Assembly (NCBI GenBank): GCA_021234155.1
Contig: JAJEKV010000001.1
Location: forward strand, 29,710,177-29,774,176
DNA from: Isoetes taiwanensis
Lineage: Eukaryota > Streptophyta > Lycopodiopsida > Isoetales > Isoetaceae
Length of the DNA: 64,000 nt
Direction of reading: 5' to 3'
How positions within the stretch are numbered: position 1 is the stretch's first letter; every line of letters starts with the position of its first letter. Below the pieces are notes generated by a model. The model ran no database searches. It was given only the letters and a program-made list of their open reading frames with translations, and was not told the origin of the DNA. The translations under genes were made by a program, and so were the position numbers. Positions 35,650-45,317 of the stretch are shown here, piece by piece.

Positions 35650-36228
35650 TGTGACGACCATACGGATATTCGTATCATACGATCATTATACTCGTATGTA
35701 CAAAAGATGGTCGTCACACAGATGCAAAAGGGTAGTTGCACAAGACAAGGTTTGAACTCGCAACCTTCCAGTTACGAGTCATACACCCTTGCCAAGTGCA
35801 CTATCAATATTTGTTGAAAATATTCCTTCACGTCTTCCTCATATGTGGGACTATCTCCAAGAGGTTCTAGAATATTCTAGAACCTAAATGCATGCGCGAC
35901 ACTGGGCGCGATCTCATCCATTGGAGTGGCGCGATCTTGACCGTCGGCTTAGATATAGATAGATAGATAGATAGTATTTTTACGTCATGCCACATTGGCA
36001 GCATCCATGAGGACATATAAGGAGGCACCTCCTTCTCATCAAACCATTCCGGTTCAACGCCAGTCTTGAGCCTTCTAGGCATCTGTCTCGTGTTCCTGCT
36101 TGCCTTCGAGCCATTGTATTTTCTATTCATGTTCATATATCAGATTCTTTGCCGATCTTGGCGTATTTCTTCTGTATTTCTTGCGTATTTTCCACATATT
36201 TTCTTTGTTTTCGAGTAGGTTCATGACA
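35650..36228 (+). repeat. Chromovirus B 3' LTR with TATA box
   Basis: 579 bases. A TATAA lies at 36016-36020, and 30 bases downstream begins ATTCCGGTTCAA (36046-36057), the likely RNA start. Also contains a GATA-type tetranucleotide run at about 35953-35973. Confidence 0.85.
35715..35806 (-). other. tRNA-like block inside chromovirus B LTR
   Basis: On the minus strand the block reads GGTAGTGCACTTGGCAAGG, then ACTCGCAATTGGAAGGTTGC and GAGTTCAAATC, which is the D-arm 3' side through the T-arm (B-box-like) of a tRNA. The acceptor stem and a good A-box are missing. The same block is at about 30374-30470 in the 5' LTR. Not a functional tRNA gene. Confidence 0.5.
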
Positions 36229-36420
36229 GGTGGAATGGAAACTTCCCAAGGTAGGACTTGCTGGTCATATTAACTTATGATGTCAGTGTAAAAAGTTGTC
36301 CTTGTCAGTATTGCATGCAAATCAAAGTGGTTTGTCGAACATCTGAAAGGCCTCTTCGATCAGCACTTTGCTGATATAGTTGGTGTTGTTGTACCATTCA
36401 ACGAAGTTGGTAGGGGCCAT
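36229..36420 (-). pseudogene. N-terminal piece of the Penelope/TERT-like RT, beyond the insertion
   Basis: The minus strand reads from an ATG ending at about 36420 (MAPTNFVEWYNNTNYISK), with three in-frame TGA codons, up to the LTR edge at 36229. The same frame sense resumes at 30308 on the other side of chromovirus B (PGRLNLSWMVSSVYDV). The short flanks CCTGG and GGTGG agree at only three of five bases, so a clean target duplication is not shown and the link is inferred from strand, position and the similar style of decay. Confidence 0.4.
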
Positions 36421-37496
36421 TGAAGCTGAGACTGGGGTAGAAAATGGTTGGGGAAGATTGCAAAAGGGTTGGAAAATCACCTAAGCAAGATGAAAGCAAG
36501 TATAGTGAAGAAAAAGATCAAATGAAATCCTCGTACATAGGCCAGGATTGCCTAGGTTTCTGTTCCAGAATTGCCTGCTCGAAAAATATATGCTTTGGAT
36601 GCTATAATGGACCAATCTAACTGATTGAAAGTGCTAATCTAGCTAAAACAAGGCAAGAAATACATTGGAGTGGTTTATTGGATGATTTTTTTGACAACTT
36701 TAGATCAAACTTAGTCAAACCGAGTTACTCCATGTGCGAACGGTCTTTCTGAGAGTCTCGGGATGTCATTTGGCGGGAAGTGATATGGGTAGATCTATTT
36801 TGGTCGAAACTTGACCCTTTTGAGTGATTTAAGATGCTAAAGTGCAATTTTTACTCGATTCTAACCTACCTACCAACTTATTTCATCTTAACCTAACATT
36901 CTTAAGTACAAAATTGGGCAAATCGGGTTACTCCACGCGAATGGCCGTTCGAGAGTCTCGGGATGTCGTTTAGCGTGGAGTGACTCGGGTCACTTGATTT
37001 GACTTAAATTTCAATATTTTAGCTAGAAAAACTTTTGCAATGATCTTTAAGTCAAAGTATATATAAATTTAACTCAGAATTTTCCACAAACTCTTTCTAA
37101 ATTTTGTCTTTTCTGATTCTTCGCGCTAGGTGCAAGTCTTTGACATCATTGTGACTCTTTTCGTGTGGATGGTGCATAGGTTGCTCTCTTCAAAAAGTTG
37201 CACCAACTCCGCTTCTGTCGCATCCTGTAATGCCGGGACCATCAGGGGTGTGACCTGATAGTCCATCCTGAAATTCTACATTACTTCTCTTAGCAGTCGT
37301 TCGAAGGACGCCTTCCGAATCAAAAGATTGATGCACTGTTGAAAGTGTCGGATCTCCCCGAAGACACACGCTTGCTTCGAATTGAATCCATGATGGACCC
37401 ACTTCGGCTCTCTCAGGCGCGATGAAGGGGGTTTGGGTTGATTTTGGGGCTTTTCTCCCTTTACAAATCGTGGGAGATTTTGGCAGCAGTACCAAT
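36421..37496. other. Noncoding stretch with two-copy repeat
   Basis: No recognised gene. Two diverged direct copies of about 190 bases (36690-36860 and 36880-37030) share GGGTTACTCC and GAGAGTCTCGGGATGTC. Just left of 37497 the minus strand reads TTGGTACTGCTGCC, in the place of a primer-binding site but a poor match, and a short ORF (37190-37609) of no known family crosses the LTR edge. Confidence 0.4.
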
Positions 37497-38930
37497 TGTG
37501 ATGCTCCCCACCAAATATACGATGCCCCATCGTAAATCTCGCAGGAAATCCCCCATCCAGCACACCTGCTGCATGGGCCCTCCGTCTTTCCCACATCTGG
37601 GATGGCCATAGCGCGGGAAGGCGATATGAAGGTGTCTTGTGCGCCCTTCCCCTATAGGCTCCTATAACAACGAAAGCATAAACATAAACATCAGTACTAG
37701 AAATAACAATACAGCCAGTTACCTCGAAGGATAGTACCATCTATCCATCCATAGATCCATCATAGATATCAATACGTCATAAAGCAGAATAGCTACTACC
37801 CAGGCTCAGACTCCTAAGGGAGGTAGACTGACTGTTGGACCTCAAGCTAGAGCAGATCGAGATATAACAATGGCGAGGCTGGCTATAGACAATGGCTAGA
37901 GTTGACCACTCCGTCCGCCCCTGGCTCTGACATGACTGTAACCTGCCGGAGATATAGTCTCATGGTATCACCCAACAAGACCACTTCGGGTTGCATCTTT
38001 CCGGTCCGATGAGGTAGGAAGGGTTGCACCTCCCCTTCCCGGAGAATAGTGGCTCCGTGGGCGGCTAGAGGATCGTGGCGACACACGTCCATACCCGACT
38101 GAACTCCCCAAAACAAGAGCTAGGCCGACACCTGCAACTCTTGAGAGCCAGGGCGACACCATTGATCCCGGAAGTGTCGGACTAATACCTGGCCCACACA
38201 GAGTGACCGACTATAGGCCTAGCCCGCTATGAGTCCCCAGTAGCCGCGCTCAGCAGGGACCTCCCTCTACTTTGCCACTAAACCCGTTATGTGGTGCTCT
38301 GTCCATAGCCTCCATAGCCTGGTGGGCTCTGTGTTGGCAGCCACATATAATAGGAACTAAGGGGTCTAAACTAGGAGCATTGTCTAACTAATGGCTATTA
38401 GGTCTCTACCCCCTTCCCAATACAAGAGGACCAAACATGATCAACCATCTATCTATATATAATAATAAAGGCGTTTTATGATAGTCTGTGCGCAATCTCC
38501 GCCATTCAATTTTTTTAGGGTTTTTTTGGTCCTTGATTATCTCCACGTTAGAAGAGAAACCGTTTTTCTTCCATGGCGATGTCTCCTCAGCTAGCCGCAC
38601 TTCCGGTTCAATATCTGTATTTCTAGAATTAAAGGAACTCTGGTTATTTCTCTCGGAAACCATAAATTCTTAGCATATGAGGGCACGAGGTGGTAGGAAA
38701 ACCACAAAAGCTCATGTTATGGCGGCACGATTCTAGCGGTGGTAGGAGATCTGTGGCAAAATCTTGGCATTTGTTATTACATTCAGTTCCAACTCACATC
38801 CGAACATGCCTATCAACAAGAAACACCAATGGATTTGTGCCTTCTTTTAGGGAACCAATTCTGGCAATGGTAAGGAAAATTCTTGCTCTGATAGCCAGTT
38901 TGGTGATTGTTTTTTTTGGCATATCTATCT

Positions 38931-39148
38931 TTTGTCGTGAAAAAGCTGTATTGTAAAGGTTTTTCTTGCGGCAGGTCTGAACTTCTTTTTTCAAGCTTAT
39001 TATGACATGATGCCATAGCCGGCCTTGCTCTTTAAGAAGGTTTGTTACCCTATCATAAGCTTTTCAGCCTTTTCCTGTAAGTTCGGGATTATACTGGATT
39101 GGTTTTGTTTGGAAAAGCAAGCATATTTTGTTCTGTAAAATAATCTGA
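38931..39148 (+). repeat. Direct repeat inside Helitron, copy 1
   Basis: About 218 bases starting TTTTGTCGTGAAAAAGC recur almost unchanged at 40001-40219. No function is recognised. Confidence 0.85.
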
Positions 39149-40000
39149 CGAATTGCTCATTCCATAAGCCGTCCAAGTTCTTGCTGTCTCTTCCTTTCAA
39201 CAAATGCGCTTTTAAAATATTAAATCCAATTCAATAACTGTGAGAAGCCCCTGAAGTCCGTGCTTTTCACCATTTAAGAAAATTGGAAATCGATTGTTTT
39301 CAGGTTACGGTAGACGATCCTGTAGAAGTTCGTTTTGGTTCTCTGGTAGCTTCATCTGCTCAATGGGTCTCCTGCTGCATTCGACCACAACAGTTCGTGG
39401 ATCCTAGTGCATAGCACAACTAGCTTTTGGCAGATCTTCAACTATGTTTCTGGTAAGAACATCCTTTGCAATTATTTGGAGATGATCACAGATGTACAGC
39501 AGTTATGCCTTCATAATCCAAATTTTCTGAAGATTTGCTCCTAAGGACAGCTTAAGACCCCAGTTAAGAAACAGTTTTTAATTTTACACCTCTATGGCTG
39601 CTATTTTGATCTCGCATTCAACAAAGTCTGGGTTTTAATTGCTTTGGAACTTGGTAAGCTGCATCGGTGTTTATGCTTCCTAGAGTTGAACACATTGTTT
39701 TGAATTCCTAACATAAGCCATGTTTTGCAAATTTATACTATAAGCCACGTTTTCTTCTGTGGCTGTTGACATAAGCTAGACTATTGCATGGATCATGGAA
39801 ATGATTGCTTGGCTTTTCTTAGACGACAACAACATAAATAACTGCCTAAGTTTTGCCAATATACAGGACCATTTTTGTGTAAACTAGCGTGTCCTTTCTT
39901 CATCTCTGGAGTTTTAGATATTTCTTAGTATGTTTTCTTTCCTGCATCATTTGCAATCATTAGGGTTTTGTATTAAAAAATTATCTCCATTCACGATCGC

Positions 40001-40219
40001 TTTTGTCGTGAAAAAGCTGTATTGTAAAGGTTTTTCTTGCGGCAGGTCTGAACTTCTTTTTTCAAGCTTATTATGACATGATGCCATAGCCGGCCTTGCT
40101 CTTTAAGAAGGTTTGTTACCCTATCATAAGCTTTTCAGCCTTTTCCTGTAAGTTCGGGATTATACTGGATTGGTTTTGTTTGGAAAAGCAAGCATATTTT
40201 GTTCTGTAAAATAATCTGA
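40001..40219 (+). repeat. Direct repeat inside Helitron, copy 2
   Basis: Second copy of 38931-39148. Confidence 0.85.
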
Positions 40220-40264
40220 AACAGGTATGTTATTACTGGGTTATGAGAGAGTTCAATTATTTAG

Positions 40265-40564
40265 GGAATGCAAGGATGTTACCATCCAACTGTTTCCTAC
40301 TGTGCAAAAATAACTCATGATGAACATGCCATCACAAATGCAATTGAAATATACAACTCTTCTAGGTAAGAAGTTGCCTTCTGTTGCACTTAATTATAGT
40401 TGAGTCTAAGTAGCCTAGCTATGATGCATTATTGTTGCAGTGGTGCGATCCAATTGATGACATCAAACAATGATTCTGTCGTTCATGTGTTTGATACTGA
40501 GAAGTTTGCATTGGGCATTTCTTTTTCATTCTACTGGGAGATCGACGCTTCACCTTCTATACAG
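40265..40564 (+). pseudogene. Captured WD40-repeat gene fragment, copy A
   Basis: Two exon-like pieces with good splice sites. 40265-40365 (HPTVSYCAKITHDEHAITNA..) ends at TCTAG/GTAAG. 40441-40564 follows TTGTTGCAG and reads SGAIQLMTSNNDSVVHVFD then TEKFALGISF, ending ATACAG/GTACAG. The phases of the two pieces fit. The words SNND..V.VFDTEKF are those of a plant WD40/transducin family protein; assignment is from memory. It is only a fragment, carried by the Helitron, and repeated at 40820-41119. Confidence 0.65.
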
Positions 40565-40819
40565 GTACAGGAATGTGGTGATCACAGGACCAATCATTCT
40601 GCTCCTGTCTCAGTACATCCAGTACTGCAAAGCAGATCAACCATACATGCATAATGGTGTAACGTTGGTGACATTGTGCAATTGACTCATCAAAATAAAG
40701 TGATGAAAACCTTAGTTTATAAAGGCTACATGGCTTCAGACAGAAAGCAATGAAATAAATCTGATATCATCTGGCTTGATGCTTTCTAACTGCATTTGTT
40801 GATATAAACTCCATTTTAG

Positions 40820-41119
40820 GGAATGCAAGGATGTTACCATCCAACTGTTTCCTACTGTGCAAAAATAACTCATGATGAACATGCCATCACAAATGCAATT
40901 GAAATATACAACTCTTCTAGGTAAGAAGTTGCCTTCTGTTGCACTTAATTATAGTTGAGTCTAAGTAGCCTAGCTATGATGCATTATTGTTGCAGTGGTG
41001 CGATCCAATTGATGACATCAAACAATGATTCTGTCGTTCATGTGTTTGATACTGAGAAGTTTGCATTGGGCATTTCTTTTTCATTCTACTGGGAGATCGA
41101 CGCTTCACCTTCTATACAG
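40820..41119 (+). pseudogene. Captured WD40-repeat gene fragment, copy B
   Basis: Second copy of the WD40 fragment, 555 bases downstream of copy A, with the same two exon-like pieces and splice signals. After 41150 the sequence differs from copy A mainly at CAG/CTG triplets. Confidence 0.65.
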
Positions 41120-41369
41120 GTACAGGAATGTGGTGATCACAGGACCAATCATTCGCTCCGATCCCGGTACAAGACATCCAAGCCAAAGCGATCAACCATA
41201 CATGCATAATGGTGTAACGTTGGTGACATTGTGCAATTGACTCATCAAAATAAAGTGATGAAAACCTTAGTTTATAAAGGCTACATGGCTTCAGACAGAA
41301 AGCAATGAAATAAATCTGATATCATCTGGCTTGATGCTTTCTAACTGCATTTGTTGATATAAACTCCAT

Positions 41370-41554
41370 GTTGTGCAGATCCTGTAACCAGCACATTCCA
41401 TGATACGATAGTGGGAAACACTTGTGAATGAGTTCCACCTTTCAATATGCCTGCGTGAATTCATTCTTCCTTGTTGAACAACTGCAATGCAAGCCCATGC
41501 ATTTAGAGCAGAGATATAAGAGATACCAGTAGGAAGAAAGCCTTTCCTTTGCAT
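41370..41554 (-). pseudogene. Captured PPR protein fragment
   Basis: The minus-strand reading KGFLPTGISYISALNAWA and, about 45 residues later, LYQQMQLESIKPDDIRF match the PPR helix-pair pattern (F.P...T..S.L.AC; M...GIKPD...F). Spacing near 35 residues per repeat fits. It is opposite in orientation to the WD40 and TRAPPC4 fragments, as expected for independent captures. PPR proteins bind organelle RNA; this piece is too short to function. Confidence 0.6.
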
Positions 41555-41776
41555 CTCAACAAACAGCTGGTCTGATAGTTAGACACTGGAATGTTGCTAA
41601 TCCAAATAATAGCATTATCATATGACCACCATTACAGGTTTTATTGTCTGACCAAGCTCCCAGTCTGCTGCATGAACAGAAAGGATTGAAAAGTTTCTAG
41701 CTGTAAATTTTACTCATCCAGATAGGCATCCAATCATAGAGTTCACAATTTGGAACGTAGCATCAAGCTCCACCTA

Positions 41777-41855
41777 TGCCTAACTTTGTGTTTGCAATTT
41801 TGCCATTTCCACCTATGCCTAACTTTGTGTTTGCAATTTTGCCATTTTTGTTTAT
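41777..41855 (+). repeat. Short tandem duplication (41 bp, two copies)
   Basis: CCACCTATGCCTAACTTTGT with its following sequence up to TTTTGCCATTT is present twice in a row. Confidence 0.85.
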
Positions 41856-41890
41856 TTATTAGCAATTCTGAACTTCAGAGTGTCATGCAG

Positions 41891-42075
41891 GTACAAAATT
41901 CTTCGTAATTGCTGAGACAGGGGTGCCTGGTATAGATTACTTGTTGAAAACAATATACGATCTCTATACAGATTATGTTTTAAAGAACCCCTTTTATGAA
42001 GTTGAAATGCCAATACGAAGTGAACTTTTTGATCTTCACCTTGCACAGGCTATCCGGAAAGATAAGCTACTTTAA
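41891..42075 (+). pseudogene. TRAPPC4: Captured last exon of TRAPP subunit 4 (TRAPPC4/Trs23)
   Basis: Open from the acceptor CATGCAG/GTACAAAATTC to TAA. The reading [20 protein letters not shown], then [19 protein letters not shown] and [17 protein letters not shown], is the conserved C-terminal longin-fold part of TRAPPC4, a subunit of the TRAPP tethering complex for Rab/Ypt1 activation at the Golgi. No upstream TRAPPC4 exons are found in front of it. It lies within the Helitron bounds, so it is a captured fragment, not the host gene. The exon itself has no stop or shift. Confidence 0.75.
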
Positions 42076-43618
42076 TTGTTAACATTGTTGTTCTTTTTAT
42101 GAAAAGAGAATTATTATTCTTTAGAGAAACTGGAAAAAATTCATTTGTGCTCAAAGGATGGATACAGTTTCAAATATGCTAGCAACTTTGTTTAACGGAG
42201 TCTTTCTGTAGGAAGAGTGAGGTGGTAGAGTTATATATAGTTATCTTGTATAGAGTACTTGTTTCAGGATACTTGCTACAGGTCGTGAGAAAAATGTGGA
42301 GCAAATATGGGACAAACGATATGATGCAAACTTCATAGTTGATAATTAGAGTTTAGAGATTTATAAAATGAAATAGATTGCAAGGATTATGACTCTTGAT
42401 GACAGGCTTACAACGCATATATTTACAATGTGAAGATTGAAATAAGCATGAACCTTCTATCATCACTCTCACTCATGACCATGCTTGCGCGATCGTAAAT
42501 CTTGGCAAGTGACGTGTTTACTAGGTTCGCACACATGATGCGTACTCACGCTCTACTCTCATCATGATGCATATCAAATTTAGTTTTTTCTTTTCATTGG
42601 GGAAGTTAAAGTGCAAATAAGATTGGCATATGTGGTGTTTTGCTAACAAATGTCCATGGTTTCCTTCCTTAAATTTATGCAATGCAATCATGAGTCCATG
42701 GTTTTTCTTCTTATACAATATAATATGGAAGAAACTAGGTGAATTTTTTCATGGTTTGAATTGGCAATTATAGATCTCTTGCTTAAAATGACTACCATCA
42801 TGCTCATATTCAAAGGCGAAACATAACTGTTGAGAATTAATAATCAAAGATAATACGTGAAACTTTTAACCTTGTGCAATTCACGCGGCTTAGAATAAAC
42901 AAGCAAAGCACTAATGCATAGGATGCAATTTTCTTCTTCTTGATGAAACAAGTTACCAAGCTCATTGCAGTTTATTGCATATTGTCAACACTTTTATGCA
43001 GCATATCACAATTATATACAAATTCCCTTTATAAGATTTTGAACATATACCCGACGAAAAGCCCAGCAACGCTGGGCACTTTTTCTAGTCATTATATATC
43101 CACATAACATGATAATAAATGAGAATAACATCTAATCCTAATCACATGCATCTAACTTACAGTTAGGGTTCATTCAAGATCTAAACTAAGAGTTCTATGA
43201 TGGCTCTACTAGAGATACAAAATGCAAACTCATATGGAATCCTAACTTCCAGATGATCTACCAAGGAATCTACTCTAAATACCTGCTTTGGAGGACTTCC
43301 ACCCACTCCCGGCATCTCCAAAGCTCTGCAAATGATTCCGAGTAGCTCCCACTCCTTCTGACGTGCGCATGCTCTCGGGGCTGCTGAGCTATGCTGTGCT
43401 GTAACGAAGTTTCGAGTGCGAATAAGGTTCCAGGACTATTGGAGCCAGAAAATGGCCTAGGGTTAGGGTTTGGCCATTAATAGGTTAGGGTTGCCATGTC
43501 ACGCCACGTGGCTCCAATAGGGTTCATCCATGTGGCGGGTTGCCAATAGGATGGAACCATGTGGAAATGATTCTATCCCTAAGGTTGGCTAAGTTATGTA
43601 AATAACTTAGCCAACATA

Positions 43619-44295
43619 TGTGAGAATTATGTGAGAATCATATAGGTTCATATCATAATCTGACAGAATTGTGGACATGAGATTTCAGGAGAACAAGTTG
43701 TCTAGACACATGAAGTAAAGGTTCAAATAAAGGAAAACAATACAAACTTATGGAGGGGGCTCGAGCACTGAATTGTTTCAGGTTAAAGACATGCACTTGA
43801 CTAGACATATGGTAAGTCCTAATAGTATCCACATGATGTAAATATGTTGATTGGACGCATTACTTAATAGTTTTGTTAAACCCTTGATATAGGTATTTAT
43901 AGAAAGATATAGTATGAAGATAATCGGCCCAATTATTTGGAGCCATTTTTTCATTTGAAAATATCGGTCTAATGAGACCACGCCAAGCCAGAACGAGGCA
44001 AGAAGTCGGTCTGGCAAAGAGCCCGAAACTGACCATAAAAACAAAATCTAAGATGTACAGAGATCATCTGGCAAGACAGAAGAAAGATCGAGTTAAACTG
44101 TGAAAGGTCTGTGCCAAACTTGGTTGAATGAACTAATATTGTACAAGTCCTTTTTCAATGGTTCAATGGCTATTTAAATGCATAATTACATCACTATGCT
44201 GTGAAAATTGATCATTAATATGATTTGCATTACAAATGCAAATTGATGCCGCTTGTGCATTGGTGTTGAGTTTGTTTGATTCTCAAAATCTAACA
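43619..44295 (+). repeat. Copia-2 5' LTR
   Basis: Begins TGTGAGAATTATG, ends AAAATCTAACA. Followed by the primer site at about 44297-44308. Confidence 0.92.
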
Positions 44296-44324
44296 TTGGT
44301 ATCAGAGCTGGTTTGCAGACAAAG

Positions 44325-45317
44325 ATGTCTAGCAGATTTGGTGCAGGGTTATTGAATGCAATAGATGTATTCAAGGGGAATTCAGGTTTCCAAGTATGGA
44401 AAGAGAAGGTGAAACATGTTCTTCAGGTTGAAGATCTTTGGGATCTTATAGAGTCAACTGAAGAAGAAAACAACATGGGAAGTTCTAGAAGGAGAAATGT
44501 GAGTGTGGTAAATGAAGGAAGTTCTTCATCAAATGAAGGACAAGATGTGGCAGACCAGACAAGAGAAGTTACTGTAACTTCTGGAGGTACTATAGTTGGT
44601 GAAAATGCAAAAAATTGTGGAGCTCAAGGTATTATTATGAGCAAAGTAAGTTCCAGTATTGTACTTAAAATAAGAGGCATGAGTAAACAAATATGGAATT
44701 ATATGTTGCTAACCTATAAGGCTAAGACATCTTCCCAGGTTGATTTGCTGGAAAATGAACTGAGAAGGCTAAAATTTCATGACAAAGATAATGTGAATGA
44801 TTTTTTCCAGAACTTTGATAACATTATAACATATTTGGAGGGTGCAGGAGTGTTCTATTCTCAACAACAACAGGTACTGGCCATCTCTAGAGCAGTAACA
44901 AGTCTTGAAAATATTGCAATATTTATTCGGATCATTGCAAAAACAAGATTAAAGGCTGAGAGGATGCTCAAAACTGAGCTGGAGCAGAACAGAGTTTTGG
45001 AGGAAGAAGATCCATCACAAATTCTAATGGCAAAAGGAAAAGGAAGAGGTGAAATTCACCAAGGAGGTAAAATAGGCCCCTGCTTCAATTGCAATCAGTA
45101 TGGCCATATTAAAGTTAACTGCCCTAAATTATCAAAAGAGGTAAATTGTTATAATTGTGGAGGAAAAGGTCACTATGCTTCAAACTGCTCAACTCCAAAA
45201 GATGAATCTAGTGGAAGAGGAAAAGGAGGAAGGGGACATGGAAATATAGAGGTAGGGGAAAAGGGAAAGGCAGAATATTTAACTCAGAAGCTCACATTGC
45301 AGAAGAGATACCATTAG
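44325..45317 (+). CDS. Copia-2 gag, two CCHC knuckles
   Basis: Start ATG 44325 (MSSRFGAGLLNAIDVFKG), chosen as the first Met after the primer site. A UBN2/gag domain follows (FQVWKEKVKHVLQVEDLWDL; LKFHDKDNVNDFFQNFDNI), then a basic stretch and two knuckles, CFNCNQYGHIKVNC and CYNCGGKGHYASNC, and a Gly/Arg-rich tail. The frame is uninterrupted for about 330 codons. Normally protease follows in the same frame, but here the frame ends at 45317, just before the protease segment. Confidence 0.85.
   Translation: MSSRFGAGLLNAIDVFKGNSGFQVWKEKVKHVLQVEDLWDLIESTEEENNMGSSRRRNVSVVNEGSSSSNEGQDVADQTREVTVTSGGTIVGENAKNCGAQGIIMSKVSSSIVLKIRGMSKQIWNYMLLTYKAKTSSQVDLLENELRRLKFHDKDNVNDFFQNFDNIITYLEGAGVFYSQQQQVLAISRAVTSLENIAIFIRIIAKTRLKAERMLKTELEQNRVLEEEDPSQILMAKGKGRGEIHQGGKIGPCFNCNQYGHIKVNCPKLSKEVNCYNCGGKGHYASNCSTPKDESSGRGKGGRGHGNIEVGEKGKAEYLTQKLTLQKRYH

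Larger units (their letters stand above)
30309..36228 (+). mobile_element. Ty3 chromovirus family B, both LTRs present
   Basis: LTRs lie at 30309-30810 and 35650-36228, both starting TGTGACGACC and ending TTCATGACA. The 5' LTR lacks about 78 bases present in the 3' LTR. Internal order: gag with CCHC, protease, Pro/Ala-rich spacer, RT, RNase H, integrase, chromodomain. The primer site is not a tRNA match but the complement of the predicted RNA start (see 30813-30824). Gag and chromodomain style (SEFRQIAVDTGWDD, FVDWEGYSPSDRTWEP) resembles fungal and vertebrate chromoviruses more than usual plant ones. Several frameshifts make it defective. Confidence 0.88.
40263..41372 (+). repeat. 555-bp tandem duplication in Helitron
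   Basis: Unit 40263-40817 is repeated at 40818-41372 with very high identity. Units include the WD40 fragment and its introns. Confidence 0.88.
38448..43088 (+). mobile_element. Non-autonomous Helitron with captured gene fragments
   Basis: The 5' end TCTATCTATATATAATAATA follows an A. The 3' end has hairpin GCCCAGCAACGCTGGGC (43061-43077), then ACTTTTTCTAG and a T. TC start, hairpin about 11 bases before CTAG, and A/T insertion without target duplication are the Helitron signature. The related LTR-3 at about 57110-57140 lacks the insert and serves as empty site. No Rep/helicase ORF is present, so it is non-autonomous. Inside are WD40, PPR and TRAPPC4 fragments and several duplications. The start could also be 38452. 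Confidence 0.88.

Noticed and set aside
36016-36057. TATA box plus start as a promoter of a host gene
   Set aside because: It belongs to the chromovirus B 3' LTR; no downstream gene is seen.
41891-42075. Functional TRAPPC4 host gene
   Set aside because: Only the last exon is present and it lies inside Helitron bounds beside fragments of other genes.
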